Positions 8,629 to 18,033 of a stretch of DNA of 64,000 bases are shown one piece after another; the stretch's first letter is position 1; each line of letters opens with the position of its first letter. Both the position numbers and the translations under genes were made by a program. The notes beneath the pieces were generated by a model, which saw only the letters and a list, made by a program, of their open reading frames with translations, did not search any database and was not told the origin of the DNA. Source of the stretch: Rhodobacter sp. CZR27 (GTDB lineage Bacteria; Pseudomonadota; Alphaproteobacteria; Rhodobacterales; Rhodobacteraceae); contig NZ_CP023549.1 in the NCBI RefSeq assembly GCF_002407205.1, positions 310,001-374,000 of the forward strand, in the 5' to 3' direction.

Positions 8629-9653
8629 GCGATGGCCTTCAGGGGCGCGTTGGGGGTGAACTTCTCGTAGTGGAAGCTCGCTGCCTTGACGCCGGTCTCG
8701 TCCAGATAGCGGCGGACGGCATCGACCATTGGCGGGGGACCGCAGAGATAGATGTCCGCCTCTCCGGTGGCCAGCATGTCCCCGGGCATGTGCTGCGTCA
8801 CCCAGCCCTTGCGCGGGTGGTCCGAGGTTTCCTCGGCCACCACGGTGGCAAAGGTAAAGTTCGGCAGGCGGCGGGTGTAAGCCGCGATCCGGTCCACCAG
8901 AATCAGGTCCAGATCGCGCGTCACGCCATAGATCAGGTGGATCTGGCGGCGCGAGCCGGCCCGGGCGAGGACCTCCAGCATGGACAGGAAGGGCGCAAGC
9001 CCGGTGCCGCCGGCAAGGAACAGGAGCGGGCCGTCGCCGTCGCGCAGGTAGAAGCTGCCCATCGGCCCGGTCAGGGTCAGCCGGTCGCCCGGCTTCGCCC
9101 GCGCGAGCCAGTTCCCCATCACCCCGCCGGGGATCTTCTTGATCAGGAAGCCCAGCGTGCGCTCGCCCGGCCCCGTGCTGAAGGAATAGGACCGGCACGC
9201 GCCGCTGCCCGGCACGTCGATGCCGACATACTGCCCCGGCAGGAAGGCCGGTGCCTCTGCCCCTTCATCGGTCGCGAGTTCCAGCACCACCGCCGCGTCG
9301 TGGTGCGGCTCGATCCGGGAGACGGTGGCCGCGAAGGACTGCTGGCCGGTCTTGCAGGCGAGCGACGTGGTCGGGACCGACAGCACGCAGTCGGAGGACG
9401 GCACCATCTGGCAGGTCAGCACCAGCCCCTCGGCCGCCTCGTCCCCGGTCAGGGCGTCGTCGATGTAATCCTCGCCCAGGTCATAGGCGCCGCTTTCCGC
9501 GCGGCACTTGCAGGTGCCGCAGACGCCGTCGGAGCAGTCCATCGGCAGGTTGATCCTGTTGCGGAAGGCGGCGTCGAGAACCTTCTCGCCCGGCTTGCAA
9601 TCGACGAAGCGGGTCACCCCGTCCTCGAAATTCAGTGCGATCCGATAGCACAT
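8625..9653 (-). CDS. benC: Benzoate 1,2-dioxygenase electron transfer component
   Basis: NADH-dependent reductase of 342 residues feeding electrons to BenAB. An N-terminal plant-type [2Fe-2S] ferredoxin domain has Cys40, Cys45, Cys48 and Cys81. It is followed by an FAD-binding domain with the RSYSFS motif and an NAD-binding domain with GGTGLAPFLSML. This ferredoxin-first order is the class IB reductase arrangement of benzoate and toluate dioxygenases. A GGAGGAAG stands just ahead of the ATG. The 3' end overlaps benD by 4 bp. Confidence 0.95.
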   Translation of the reverse strand: MCYRIALNFEDGVTRFVDCKPGEKVLDAAFRNRINLPMDCSDGVCGTCKCRAESGAYDLGEDYIDDALTGDEAAEGLVLTCQMVPSSDCVLSVPTTSLACKTGQQSFAATVSRIEPHHDAAVVLELATDEGAEAPAFLPGQYVGIDVPGSGACRSYSFSTGPGERTLGFLIKKIPGGVMGNWLARAKPGDRLTLTGPMGSFYLRDGDGPLLFLAGGTGLAPFLSMLEVLARAGSRRQIHLIYGVTRDLDLILVDRIAAYTRRLPNFTFATVVAEETSDHPRKGWVTQHMPGDMLATGEADIYLCGPPPMVDAVRRYLDETGVKAASFHYEKFTPNAPLKAIA

Positions 9654-9690
9654 GGTCGCTTCCTCCTTGCGGTTGTGCCGAGGGGGGAGG

Positions 9691-10206
9691 TCAGACGTGA
9701 TAGACGTCGATGACCTGGCGGATGTAGTCGTTCTTCAGGACGATCTTCTTGGCCGCGATCAGCAGGCCGGCGCCGTCCCGGCGCAGGGTGACGAACATGG
9801 TTCCGAAGAACTGGTCCGTGACCTGATAGCGGTGGTTGAGCGTGTGGAAGTTGTAGCGGACATCCACTTCGGAGCCGCGATCCGCGACCACCTCGACGTT
9901 CGAGACCGTGTGGCTGGTGCGGGGTTCCGGCGTGGATGCGCCCGACCGTTCCGTCTTGATGCGGAACACCCGGTCCTCGAGCCCCTCGCGGTTGGGATAG
10001 TACATCAGCGAGATCTCGGACTGCGGGTCCTCGGTCGTCTGGTCGTCGTCGTCCCAGGCCGGCATCCAGTAGGTCGCGTCGGGGGCATAGCAGCCCAGCC
10101 ATTCGTCCCACTGCCGATCGTCCAGAAGGCGCGCCTCGCGGTAGAGGAATGCGCAGATCGTGCCGTAGTCGAGACCCGTGCCGGCGGTGTTCATGTCGAG
10201 GCTCAT
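9691..10206 (-). CDS. benB: Benzoate 1,2-dioxygenase small (beta) subunit
   Basis: Ring-hydroxylating dioxygenase beta subunit of 171 residues, which packs against the alpha subunit in an alpha3beta3 oxygenase. It has the family's cystatin-like fold sequence: [18 protein letters not shown] near the N-terminus and DATYWMPAW about residue 45. The ATG at 10206 overlaps the benA stop by 4 bp; longer upstream frames are benA shadows. Confidence 0.93.
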   Translation of the reverse strand: MSLDMNTAGTGLDYGTICAFLYREARLLDDRQWDEWLGCYAPDATYWMPAWDDDDQTTEDPQSEISLMYYPNREGLEDRVFRIKTERSGASTPEPRTSHTVSNVEVVADRGSEVDVRYNFHTLNHRYQVTDQFFGTMFVTLRRDGAGLLIAAKKIVLKNDYIRQVIDVYHV

Positions 10207-11585
10207 GCTGCATCTCCTGCCTTCGCGGTCACCCGCCCGCCGGCCTTCTCGGCCGCCAGCGCGTTGCGCATCGCCTTGGCCCAGTAGTCGTGCTGGCAGA
10301 CGAACAGGCCCTCGTCCTCGCTGCGTTCGCCCGACAGGCGCGGGTTCAGCCCCATGCGGCGGGCGTTGTCGTCCGGGCCCGCGATCCACAACGGCGCTCC
10401 GCGCGACATGTCGTTGTAAAGCGGAGTGGAGCCGGCATAGGCTGTCTGGCACGCCCGGAATTCCTCGAGGTCGTCGGACGTGCCCATGCCCGAGACGTTG
10501 AAGAAATCCTCGTACTGGCGGATGCGGGTGGCACGGTCGGCCGCACTTTCCCCGCGGGGTGCGAAGCAGAAGATCGTCACCTCGGTCCTGTCTACCGAAA
10601 AGGGGCGGACGACGCGGATCTGGGTGCTGAACTGGTCCATCAGGAACACGTTCGGATAGATCCCCAGATTGCGCGTCTGGTTGATGATGAAACCTGCCTT
10701 CTCCTCGCCCAGACGCGAGACAAGCTCTTCACGCCGGTTCCAGACAGGACGCACCTCGGGGTTCCTGGTGTTGGTCCAGAGCAGGATGTGGCCGTTCTCG
10801 AAGCCGTAGACGCCCGCAACCGACTTGCTCCAGCTGTTCGCATCGACGGCCTTGGTGCCGGTTTCGCTGCGCCGTTCCATGGTGGTGGCATAGTTCCAGT
10901 GGACCGAGCTGACGTGGTAGCCGTCGCAGCCGTTCTCCATCTGCAGCTTCCAGTTGCCGTCGTAGATGTAGGAGGAATTGCCGCGTAGAACCTCGAGCCC
11001 CTCGGGCGCCTGATCGACGATCTGGTCGATGATGACCTTCGTCTCGCCCAGGAAGTCCTCCAGCGGCGCCACGTCGGGGTTCAGGCTGCCGAAGAGGAAC
11101 CCGCGATAGCTTTCGAACCGGGCCACGCGCGTCAGGTCGTGCGAGCCGTCCTTGTTGAACTGGTCGGGATATTGCGTGGTCTTCGCGTCCTTGACCTTCA
11201 GCAGCTTGCCGGTGTTGGAAAAGGTCCAGCCGTGGAAGGGGCAGGTGAAGCTGCCCTTGTTGCCCTGCTTGCGGCGGCAGAGCATGGCGCCCTTGTGGGC
11301 GCAGGCGTTGATGACGGCGTTCAGCGACCCGGCCTTGTCGCGGGTGATGACGATTGGCTGCCGGCCGATCCAGGTGGTGTAGTAATCGTTGACCTCGGGG
11401 ATCTGGCTTTCATGCGCCAGATAGACCCAGTTGCCTTCAAAGATGTGCTTCATCTCCAGTTCGAACAGATCCTCGTTCGTGAAGATGTCGCGGCGGCAGC
11501 GGTAGAGACCGGCTTCGGCGTCGTCCTGAACGGCAACGGCCAGAAGGTGATCCAGATCGCGTGCCTTCTCGATGATCGCGGACAT
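10203..11585 (-). CDS. benA: Benzoate 1,2-dioxygenase large (alpha) subunit
   Basis: Rieske non-haem iron oxygenase subunit of 460 residues that adds O2 across C1-C2 of benzoate. The Rieske [2Fe-2S] ligands are Cys95, His97, Cys115 and His118 (CAHKG and CPFHGW). The mononuclear iron site is visible as His224 and His229 within [13 protein letters not shown], with the bridging Asp221 that carries electrons between subunits. The ATG at 11585 is preceded by a GGAG, and the frame beyond it lacks family similarity. It follows catA after a 112-bp gap, the largest in the operon, so a second promoter there is possible. Confidence 0.95.
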   Translation of the reverse strand: MSAIIEKARDLDHLLAVAVQDDAEAGLYRCRRDIFTNEDLFELEMKHIFEGNWVYLAHESQIPEVNDYYTTWIGRQPIVITRDKAGSLNAVINACAHKGAMLCRRKQGNKGSFTCPFHGWTFSNTGKLLKVKDAKTTQYPDQFNKDGSHDLTRVARFESYRGFLFGSLNPDVAPLEDFLGETKVIIDQIVDQAPEGLEVLRGNSSYIYDGNWKLQMENGCDGYHVSSVHWNYATTMERRSETGTKAVDANSWSKSVAGVYGFENGHILLWTNTRNPEVRPVWNRREELVSRLGEEKAGFIINQTRNLGIYPNVFLMDQFSTQIRVVRPFSVDRTEVTIFCFAPRGESAADRATRIRQYEDFFNVSGMGTSDDLEEFRACQTAYAGSTPLYNDMSRGAPLWIAGPDDNARRMGLNPRLSGERSEDEGLFVCQHDYWAKAMRNALAAEKAGGRVTAKAGDAA

Positions 11586-11697
11586 GAGTTCTCCTTTCAG
11601 GGGATGCGCCGTTGGCGCCGGCCCCTGCCAGATGTCGGTGATGAAAAGGGTGGGTTCGGGTGGAGGCGCCCGTTTCGGCCGCTGTTGTCCCTCTCGG

Positions 11698-12636
11698 TCA
11701 GGCCGCCGCGCGGCGGCGCTGTTCGTTGATCTGGTTGTCGACGCCATCAACCAGCGCGGTCAGGTGGATGTCGAAGCTGATTTCGGCGAAGGGGCCGTTG
11801 AGGCCGTTGGCGTGGATGCTCTCCTCGTCCGTCCGCTCGATGACGTGCGGCACGAGGCCCTCGCGGGTGGCATAGGCGAAGTCGTCGTCGATCAGCGGAT
11901 CGCCCTCGATGTTGATCTGGGTGGTCAGCTTGCGGTGGCCCTCGCCGCTGACGAAGAAGTGGATATGCGCCGGACGCTGGCCGTGGCGGCCAAGCGCAGT
12001 CAGCAGCTTTTCCGTCGGGCTCCCCGGCGGCACGCCATAGCCCGAGGGCAGGATGCTCTGGAGCCGGTAGCGGCCCTCGGCGTCGGTGATGATGGTGCGG
12101 CGCATGTTGAAGGGCGCCTGTTTGCCGGTCGGGTCGAAGTGCGAGTAGAAGCCGCGGGTGTCGCAGTGCCAGACCTCGACCTTCGCGCCGGCCAGCGGCT
12201 TGCCGTCGGACCCATGCACCACGCCGCGCATGATCAGCGTATGGCCGTCGGCGTCGGTGCCGTCGTCCAGCCGCGCGAAGCCCACCGCCTCCGGCGCCCC
12301 GGCGACATAAAGCGGCCCTTCGATGGTGCGGGGCGTGGGGTTCTCGATCCCCAGCGCGGCGTCGATGGCGTCCAGACGCTCGTCGATGAAGTGATCGATC
12401 CCCAGCCCGGGCGAGATCAGACCCGCCTGCCCGGCCGCGCCCAGGTCATTCAGCCAGGCCACGCCGGTCCAGTACTCGTCGGGGGTGATGTCGAGATCGT
12501 CGATGGCCTTGAACAGGTCCGACATCAGCCGATGCACGATCTGCTTCATGCGCGGGCTGCCTTCGTTGGTGTTCAATCCGCTGAGTTCCCTCAGGAACGC
12601 CTGCACCTCGGGTTGGTCGAAGATCTTGACAGTCAT
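11698..12636 (-). CDS. catA: Catechol 1,2-dioxygenase
   Basis: Intradiol Fe(III) dioxygenase of 312 residues that cleaves catechol to cis,cis-muconate. The four iron ligands fall at Tyr164 (RGFYSHF), Tyr200 (LPSGYGVP), His224 and His226 (RPAHIHFF), the same numbering as the Acinetobacter enzyme. The N-terminal helical linker domain of the catechol subfamily is present. The ATG at 12636 has an AGGAGGAG 6 nt upstream and is preferred over a start 27 nt earlier. Confidence 0.96.
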   Translation of the reverse strand: MTVKIFDQPEVQAFLRELSGLNTNEGSPRMKQIVHRLMSDLFKAIDDLDITPDEYWTGVAWLNDLGAAGQAGLISPGLGIDHFIDERLDAIDAALGIENPTPRTIEGPLYVAGAPEAVGFARLDDGTDADGHTLIMRGVVHGSDGKPLAGAKVEVWHCDTRGFYSHFDPTGKQAPFNMRRTIITDAEGRYRLQSILPSGYGVPPGSPTEKLLTALGRHGQRPAHIHFFVSGEGHRKLTTQINIEGDPLIDDDFAYATREGLVPHVIERTDEESIHANGLNGPFAEISFDIHLTALVDGVDNQINEQRRRAAA

Positions 12637-12705
12637 GGCTTCTCCTCCTGGATTTGCTTGCAAACTGGGTCGGGCCGGCCCCCTCAGCCTGCCCCTGCGT
12701 CTGGT

Positions 12706-12996
12706 CTAGCTGTCGTCTCCTTCGATGGCCGAGGGGTGGCGCAGCAGCGGCGTGACCTTGATCTCCATGAAGGGGAACAGGGGCAGGCCGGACAGGATCT
12801 CGTGCAGTTCGGCATTGTCGCGCACGTCGAAGATGCTGACGTTTGCGTAGTGCCCGGCAATCCGCCAGATGTGGCGCCACGTGCCCTTGCGCTGCAGGTC
12901 CTGCGAATAGAGCTTCTCGCGCGCCACGATATCCGCCCGTTCCCCGGCGGAGAGGTCGCGCGGGATCTTCACGTCCATGGTCACGTGATAGAGCAT
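12706..12996 (-). CDS. catC: Muconolactone delta-isomerase
   Basis: Small cytoplasmic isomerase of 96 residues, the usual length, which converts muconolactone to beta-ketoadipate enol-lactone. The family start MLYHVTMDVKIP and the EKLYSQDLQRKGTWRHIWRI segment are recognisable. It starts 2 bp after the catB stop, so the two are coupled. It is followed by catA after 69 bp. Confidence 0.95.
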   Translation of the reverse strand: MLYHVTMDVKIPRDLSAGERADIVAREKLYSQDLQRKGTWRHIWRIAGHYANVSIFDVRDNAELHEILSGLPLFPFMEIKVTPLLRHPSAIEGDDS

Positions 12997-12998
12997 CG

Positions 12999-14195
12999 TC
13001 ACACCTTTCCGCCCGGCAGGCTGATCGTCTTGCGGATGCCCTCGCGGGCGAAGAAGGCCACGCGATCCTCGTCCAGCGTCAGGCCAAGGCCGGGCCCCAT
13101 TGGCACGGTCAGTTCGAAGTCGCTGTAGTCCAGCGGCTCGGCCAGGATTTCCTCGGTCAGAAGCAGGGGGCCGAACAGTTCGGTTCCCCATTGCAGGTTG
13201 GCGAAGACCGCAAAGGCATGGGCCGAGATCACCGTGCCCACCGCGCCTTCCAGCATGGTGCCGCCGTAAAGGCCGATCCCGGCCGCATCCGCGATGGCCG
13301 CCACGCGCAGCGCGTTGAAGGCGCCGCCGCTCTGTTCAAGCTTCACCGCGAACACATCCGCGCCGTGGGTGCGGGCGATCTCGAAGGCACTTTCCGGGCC
13401 GGTCAGCGATTCATCGGCCATCAGCGCCACGGGGAAGCGCCGCACCAGCCGGCTCAGCGCCGCGGTGGAGGCCACGGGCTGTTCGACCAGTTCGCAGCCC
13501 GCATCGGCAAGGGCGGCCATGCCGAAGGCGGCATCGCCCTCCGACCAGGCCATGTTCACATCGACGCGCACCGCCGCGCGTTCGCCAAGGGCGGCCTTGA
13601 TCGCGGCCACATGGGCAATGTCCTCGCGGATGGCGCGCGCTCCGATCTTCAGCTTGAAGACCCTGTGGCGGCGCAGATCCAGCATCTGTTCCGCCTCGGC
13701 GATGTCGCGCGCCGTGTCGCCCGAGGCCAGCGTCCAGGCCACCGGCAGCCGGTCCCGGCGCCGGCCGCCCAGCAACTCGCTGACCGGCAGGCCGAGGCGC
13801 TTGCCGTGGGCATCCAGAAGCGCGGTTTCCACCGCGGACTTGGCAAAGCGGTTGTCCTTCACCATCTTGCCGATCCGCGCCATCAGCGCCTGCACCCGCG
13901 TCGCATCCTGGCCGAGCATGACCGGCGCGACCCAGGTGTCGATGTTGGTCTTGATGCTTTCCGGGCTTTCCCCGCCATAGGCCAGGCCGCCGATGGTGGT
14001 GCCTTCGCCGATGCCGACGATGCCGTCGCTGCAATGGACCCGGACAAGCACGAGGACCTGTCCGTTCATCGTCGCCACCGACAGCTTGTGCGGCCGGATG
14101 GTCGGAAGGTCGACGATCACCGTCTCGACCTGCGTGACGACGGGGCTGGCGGTATCGGCGGGGTGGTGGATGCGGGGGGCGAATGACTGGTTCAT
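12999..14195 (-). CDS. catB: Muconate cycloisomerase
   Basis: Enolase-superfamily lactonising enzyme of 398 residues that turns cis,cis-muconate into muconolactone. The active-site lysine motif FKLKIGAR and the metal ligands in RVDVNMAWSEG, ELVEQPV and MADESL appear in the expected order. It is the first gene of the minus-strand operon, opposite the LysR gene. The start at 14195 has no strong Shine-Dalgarno sequence. Length and motifs are normal for CatB; a chloromuconate role is less likely because catA and benABC accompany it. Confidence 0.94.
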   Translation of the reverse strand: MNQSFAPRIHHPADTASPVVTQVETVIVDLPTIRPHKLSVATMNGQVLVLVRVHCSDGIVGIGEGTTIGGLAYGGESPESIKTNIDTWVAPVMLGQDATRVQALMARIGKMVKDNRFAKSAVETALLDAHGKRLGLPVSELLGGRRRDRLPVAWTLASGDTARDIAEAEQMLDLRRHRVFKLKIGARAIREDIAHVAAIKAALGERAAVRVDVNMAWSEGDAAFGMAALADAGCELVEQPVASTAALSRLVRRFPVALMADESLTGPESAFEIARTHGADVFAVKLEQSGGAFNALRVAAIADAAGIGLYGGTMLEGAVGTVISAHAFAVFANLQWGTELFGPLLLTEEILAEPLDYSDFELTVPMGPGLGLTLDEDRVAFFAREGIRKTISLPGGKV

Positions 14196-14247
14196 GACGG
14201 AACCATGCCAGCGCCGCCGGTCCGCCGTCCAAGACCGTTTGCATTTG

Positions 14248-14272
14248 ATACGATACCCTCAGGGTATGGTAT
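14248..14272. promoter_or_regulatory. CatM/BenM-type LysR operator (nested ATAC/GTAT dyad)
   Basis: A near-perfect dyad lies between divergent catB and the LysR gene. The inner pair is ATAC at 14253-14256 and GTAT at 14264-14267 with exactly 7 bases between, the ATAC-N7-GTAT consensus described for BenM and CatM. A second ATAC (14248-14251) and GTAT (14269-14272) flank it symmetrically. Only three positions break symmetry over 27 bp. It lies about 53 bp upstream of the catB start, suited to activation of the catabolic operon and autoregulation. Confidence 0.8.
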
Positions 14273-14356
14273 CCTGGAGCAGTCGAGGTTCAGCGACTTG
14301 CCGCGCTGCATAATACTGGAGACGGCGGCATGAATGCTGCTGCGCCAAGGGAGGCT

Positions 14357-15319
14357 ATGATGGACCTGCGCCAGTTGCGCTATTTCGCGGCCGTTGCGCG
14401 CGAGCGGAACTTTACCCGCGCGGCGGAGATCCTGAACATCGCACAGCCCCCGCTCAGCCGTCAGATCCAGTTGCTGGAGGAGGAACTGGGCGTCACGCTG
14501 ATCGTGCGCAAGAGCCGCCCGCTGAAGCTGACCGACGCGGGCCGCCTCTTTCACGAACAGGCCCTGCAGGTGTTGGGTCGCGTCGATCAGATGAAGGATG
14601 CCACGCGTCGGGTGGGCCTGAACCGGAACCGGGTGCTCTCCATCGGCTTCGTCGCCTCGACCCTATACGGGGGCCTCCCCTCGCTGGTCAGGAAGCTGCG
14701 CCAGAATGCGCCCGAACTCGACATCCAGTTGCTCGAGATGCTGTCGATCCAGCAGGTCCCGGCGCTGAAGGAAGGGCGGATCGACCTGGGCTTCGGCCGC
14801 CTGAAGCACAGCGACCCGAACATCTCGAGCACCGTCCTGCGCGAGGAGCGGCTGGTGGCCGCGCTGCCCCAGGGCACGGCTCTGGCCGGGGACAGCCGGC
14901 CGATGCCGCTGACCGCGCTGTCGGGCCAGAAGCTGATCGTCTATCCCAAGGAGCCACGTCCCAGCTTTGCAGACCAGATCCTGAACCTGCTGCAGGACGA
15001 GAATGTTCGCCCGTCCGAGGTGCTGGAAGTGCGCGAGATCCAGACGGCGCTCGGGCTGGTCGCGGCCGACTCGGGGATCTGCATCATCCCGGCCTCGGCC
15101 CGGCAGATGCGATCGGACGTGCTCTATCGGTTGATCGACGGGCCGCGCGCGGTGTCTCCGGTCATCCTCAGCCATCGCGAAGGCGATGTCTCGCGCTACC
15201 TCGACCTCGTCAAGCGCCTGATCGGCGACATGTATGCCGAGAACCCGGCTTGGCTCGAGGCCAGCAACTTCGGCTGCCTGACCAGCAAAGGGCTCGACGC
15301 GGAGACGGCTGAAGACTGA
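14357..15319 (+). CDS. LysR-family regulator of benzoate/catechol degradation
   Basis: LysR-type activator of 320 residues in the CatR/CatM/BenM group, which senses cis,cis-muconate (BenM also benzoate). The N-terminal winged helix is clear (MDLRQLRYFAAVARERNFTRAA, then AQPPLSRQIQLLEEELG). The effector domain contains the SIGFVASTLYGGLP segment typical of this group. An AAGGGAGG sits just before the ATG at 14357, making it better than the 27-nt-earlier start. It is transcribed divergently from catB over a canonical operator. Which of the two named regulators it matches in effector range cannot be told by eye. Confidence 0.9.
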   Translation: MMDLRQLRYFAAVARERNFTRAAEILNIAQPPLSRQIQLLEEELGVTLIVRKSRPLKLTDAGRLFHEQALQVLGRVDQMKDATRRVGLNRNRVLSIGFVASTLYGGLPSLVRKLRQNAPELDIQLLEMLSIQQVPALKEGRIDLGFGRLKHSDPNISSTVLREERLVAALPQGTALAGDSRPMPLTALSGQKLIVYPKEPRPSFADQILNLLQDENVRPSEVLEVREIQTALGLVAADSGICIIPASARQMRSDVLYRLIDGPRAVSPVILSHREGDVSRYLDLVKRLIGDMYAENPAWLEASNFGCLTSKGLDAETAED

Positions 15320-15369
15320 CCGGCCGACGACCATCCGTGCCTCTGCCAGCAAGCAGAGATTTGTCGTCG

Positions 15370-15394
15370 GTCAGGGCTCCTTGCGAAGCCTGAC
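15370..15394. terminator. Stem-loop after the LysR gene
   Basis: Arms GTCAGGGCT and AGCCTGAC pair with one bulged base around an 8-nt loop, about 50 bp after the regulator's stop. No T-run follows, so it is at best a weak or factor-assisted terminator. Confidence 0.35.
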
Positions 15395-15518
15395 TTACGA
15401 TACCGCCCCAAATCAATGGTCCCGAGCCTGGTGATTTCCTCGGTCCTTGCGGAACCGGCCCGTTGCGACGAGGCTTTTGGTCGGCAGCATGCTGCTTCCA
15501 CGGGGCAAGGGATCACGG

Positions 15519-16070
15519 ATGAAGCGCATTTTCGGCATCTCGGGCAGCCTGCGAGCGGAGTCGTTCAACGCGAGCCTTCTGCGGGCGGCGGTGGAGGAGG
15601 CGCCCGACGATGTCGTCGTGGAGGTCCACACGATTCGCGGTGTTCCGATCTATGACGGCGATCTGGAGGCCCGCGAGGGTCTGCCGGAGGCCATCGTCCG
15701 GCTGCAGGAGGCCCTGCGATCGGCCGATGGGATGCTGCTGGTGACGCCCGAATACAACAACGGCATCCCGGGCGCCTTCAAGAACACGATCGACTGGATG
15801 AGCCGCCCGCCTGCCGGGCGTGACCTGTTCCGGGGCAAGCCGGTCGCGCTGATGGGCGCCTCGCCCGGCAACTTCGGCACGACGCTCGCGCAGGCGCACT
15901 GGCTTCCGGTGATCCGCACGCTGGGCATGCGGCCATGGTTCGAGGGCCGGCTGATGGTCCCCCGCGCCCGCGAGGTGTTCGACGGCGAGGGCAAGCTTGT
16001 CGACGACGAGACCCGCCAGCGACTGGCGGAGTTCATGCGCGGCTTTGCAGACTTCCTGCCCTCGCCCTGA
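15519..16070 (+). CDS. NADPH-dependent FMN reductase family protein
   Basis: Flavodoxin-fold oxidoreductase of 183 residues of the NADPH:FMN reductase/quinone or azo reductase type. The FMN-phosphate loop GSLRAESFNASLLR lies at residues 9-22 and the flavin-contact motif PEYNNGIPGAFKN at about 86-98. These proteins reduce FMN, quinones or metal oxyanions; the natural substrate here is unknown. It stands alone between the LysR regulator and a convergent esterase. The ATG at 15519 gives the family N-terminus (MKRIFGISGS). Confidence 0.85.
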   Translation: MKRIFGISGSLRAESFNASLLRAAVEEAPDDVVVEVHTIRGVPIYDGDLEAREGLPEAIVRLQEALRSADGMLLVTPEYNNGIPGAFKNTIDWMSRPPAGRDLFRGKPVALMGASPGNFGTTLAQAHWLPVIRTLGMRPWFEGRLMVPRAREVFDGEGKLVDDETRQRLAEFMRGFADFLPSP

Positions 16071-16167
16071 GGCGGCGCCCCCTTCGCGCCCCGTGTGCCC
16101 GCAAGGGCCCTGCAGGCAGGCTGCCCGGCGCCAGCCGCCAGGCCACGGCGGGCTATGCGCGGCGCCG

Positions 16168-16776
16168 TCAGCTCAGGCCAAGGAACTCCGCGACCCGGGC
16201 CATTTCCGCCTCCGGAACCTCGTGGCCCCCCTCGTGCAGGGCAAGCTCGACCTTCGCGCCCTGGCCGCGCAGGAAGTCCTCCAGCTTCAGGGTCAGGGAC
16301 AGCGGGCAGATCGGATCATGGCGGCCCCCGGTGATCAGCACCGGAAGGCCCTCAAGCGCCGGGTTCGGCGTCGGCTCGTAGGGCACCACCGGATGCATCA
16401 GCACCACCCGGTCGAACAGGCGCGGGGCCGCAAACAGCACGGCGGACAGGATGTTCGCGCCGTTGGAGTAGCCGAGGCCGAACAGGCTGCGACCCGGCAG
16501 GCCCTCGCGCAGCCGCGCGACGAAGCGCGCCATCTTCTGCCTCCGGATGGCCAGATCGGCCATGTCGTAGATGTCCTCGCCCGAGCGGCGGAAGAACCGC
16601 AGCGCGCCCTCTTCGGACACGTCGCCGCGCAGGGCGACGAGGCCGACCCGCGGCAGGACCTCGCGGATGCGGCCGGAAAGCTGGTGCTCGTCCCCGCCCG
16701 TCCCATGCAGGGCAAGAACCACCGGCGCCTGCGGCTCGCCCGGTTCGGAGTAGCGGATGTAGTCTTCGGTCGGCAT
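16168..16776 (-). CDS. Phospholipase/carboxylesterase-type alpha/beta hydrolase
   Basis: Serine hydrolase of 202 residues of the small carboxylesterase (YpfH/EstB-like) family. The nucleophile is Ser104 in GYSNGAN, the acid is in GGRHDPICP and the histidine in HEGGHEVPE. An N-terminal LALHGTGGDEHQL forms the oxyanion region. A substrate such as short acyl esters is inferred from the family. It lies downstream of the MFS gene on the same strand with a 101-bp gap, so co-transcription is possible but unproven. Confidence 0.82.
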   Translation of the reverse strand: MPTEDYIRYSEPGEPQAPVVLALHGTGGDEHQLSGRIREVLPRVGLVALRGDVSEEGALRFFRRSGEDIYDMADLAIRRQKMARFVARLREGLPGRSLFGLGYSNGANILSAVLFAAPRLFDRVVLMHPVVPYEPTPNPALEGLPVLITGGRHDPICPLSLTLKLEDFLRGQGAKVELALHEGGHEVPEAEMARVAEFLGLS

Positions 16777-16877
16777 GACGTATTCCCTCTGGCGCTTCCT
16801 CGCATGTCGGTCCGGGCGGCGCGCGCGGTCCATCCGGCGGTGCGCGCGGGATGACAGGCCCCGGAACCGCTGCCCGA

Positions 16878-18011
16878 TCAGCCGCGGGCCACGACCCGCG
16901 CGAAGATCGGCAGCAGCGCCATCATCGCCGCGAGCATCCAGAAGGCCGCGGAAAGGCTGGTCGCCTGCGCCACGAAGCCGACCAGCGCCGGCCCCGCCAG
17001 GATGCCCGCATAGCCCGTCGTCGTGACGGCGGCCACCGCAAGCCCCGCCGGCATGGCGGTCTGGCGGCCGGCCAGGCTGAACAGCACCGGCACGAGGTTG
17101 GCGGCACCCAGGCCGATCAGCACGAAGCCGGCCATGGCGAGGGGCGTCCACTCGGCCAGCAGCATGAGCACGAAGCCCAGCAGTGCCAGAATCCCGCCAA
17201 GGACCAGCACCCTGCGGTCGCCAAGCGCCAGCACCACCCGGTCTCCGGTCAGGCGGCCCAGCGTCATGGCGATCGAGAACAGCATGTAGCCCAAGCCGCC
17301 CTTCGCCGGTTCCAGAAGGTCGCGTCCGACGATCAGCAGGGCGCTCCAGTCAAGCAGCGCGCCCTCGACAAGGAAGGTCACCGCGGTCAGCGCGGCCAGA
17401 AGAAGGACGAGCCCGCGCGGGCGGACGAACGCCGGCGGCTCGCCGGCGCGCGCCTTCAGCAACCGCGGCCCAGCCAGCAGGACCGCGGCAAGGGCCACGG
17501 CGCTGCCGCAGATCGCGGCCGCCGTCGGCGGAACCTCCTGCGACAGCAGCAGGGTCATGCCGCCCGCCCCCGCAAAGCCACCGACGCTGAACAGCGCATG
17601 GAACCCCGACATCAACGGGCGGCCGGCGGCCTTCTCGACCTCGACCGCGTGCACGTTCATGGCGACATCGATGGTGCCGAGGGACGCCCCGAACAGCAGG
17701 AGCGCGCCAGCCAGCAGCCAGGCCTCGCCGACGGCGACCAGCGCCGGCAGGCACAACACCATGCCGATGCCGCCGGTCAGGATCATCGACCGCGCGCCCA
17801 GTTGCGCGCTGATCCAGCCGGTGACCGGCATCGCGAGCAGCGACCCGATCCCGAGGCACAGCAGCAGCAGGCCGAGCTGCGCGTCGCCCGCGCCAACATT
17901 GGCCTTGGCGAAGGGCACCAGCGGCGCCCAGCAGGACATGGCAAACCCCGCCGCGAAGAAGGCAAGGCGGGTGGCCAGCCGCGTGGCGGCGGTATCGGCA
18001 GAGGGGGTCAT
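16878..18011 (-). CDS. MFS transporter
   Basis: Major facilitator superfamily protein of 377 residues with about twelve hydrophobic segments, similar in layout to the compact YbjJ-like sugar/drug exporter group (AVEVEKAAGRPLMSGFHALFSVGGFAGA mid-protein). The ATG at 18011 follows the DeoR gene stop by 22 bp, so the two probably form an operon with the regulator controlling the transporter. Substrate unknown; DeoR-family partners usually sense sugar phosphates. Confidence 0.82.
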   Translation of the reverse strand: MTPSADTAATRLATRLAFFAAGFAMSCWAPLVPFAKANVGAGDAQLGLLLLCLGIGSLLAMPVTGWISAQLGARSMILTGGIGMVLCLPALVAVGEAWLLAGALLLFGASLGTIDVAMNVHAVEVEKAAGRPLMSGFHALFSVGGFAGAGGMTLLLSQEVPPTAAAICGSAVALAAVLLAGPRLLKARAGEPPAFVRPRGLVLLLAALTAVTFLVEGALLDWSALLIVGRDLLEPAKGGLGYMLFSIAMTLGRLTGDRVVLALGDRRVLVLGGILALLGFVLMLLAEWTPLAMAGFVLIGLGAANLVPVLFSLAGRQTAMPAGLAVAAVTTTGYAGILAGPALVGFVAQATSLSAAFWMLAAMMALLPIFARVVARG

Positions 18012-18033
18012 GGCAGGGCTCGCGCGGGGAACA

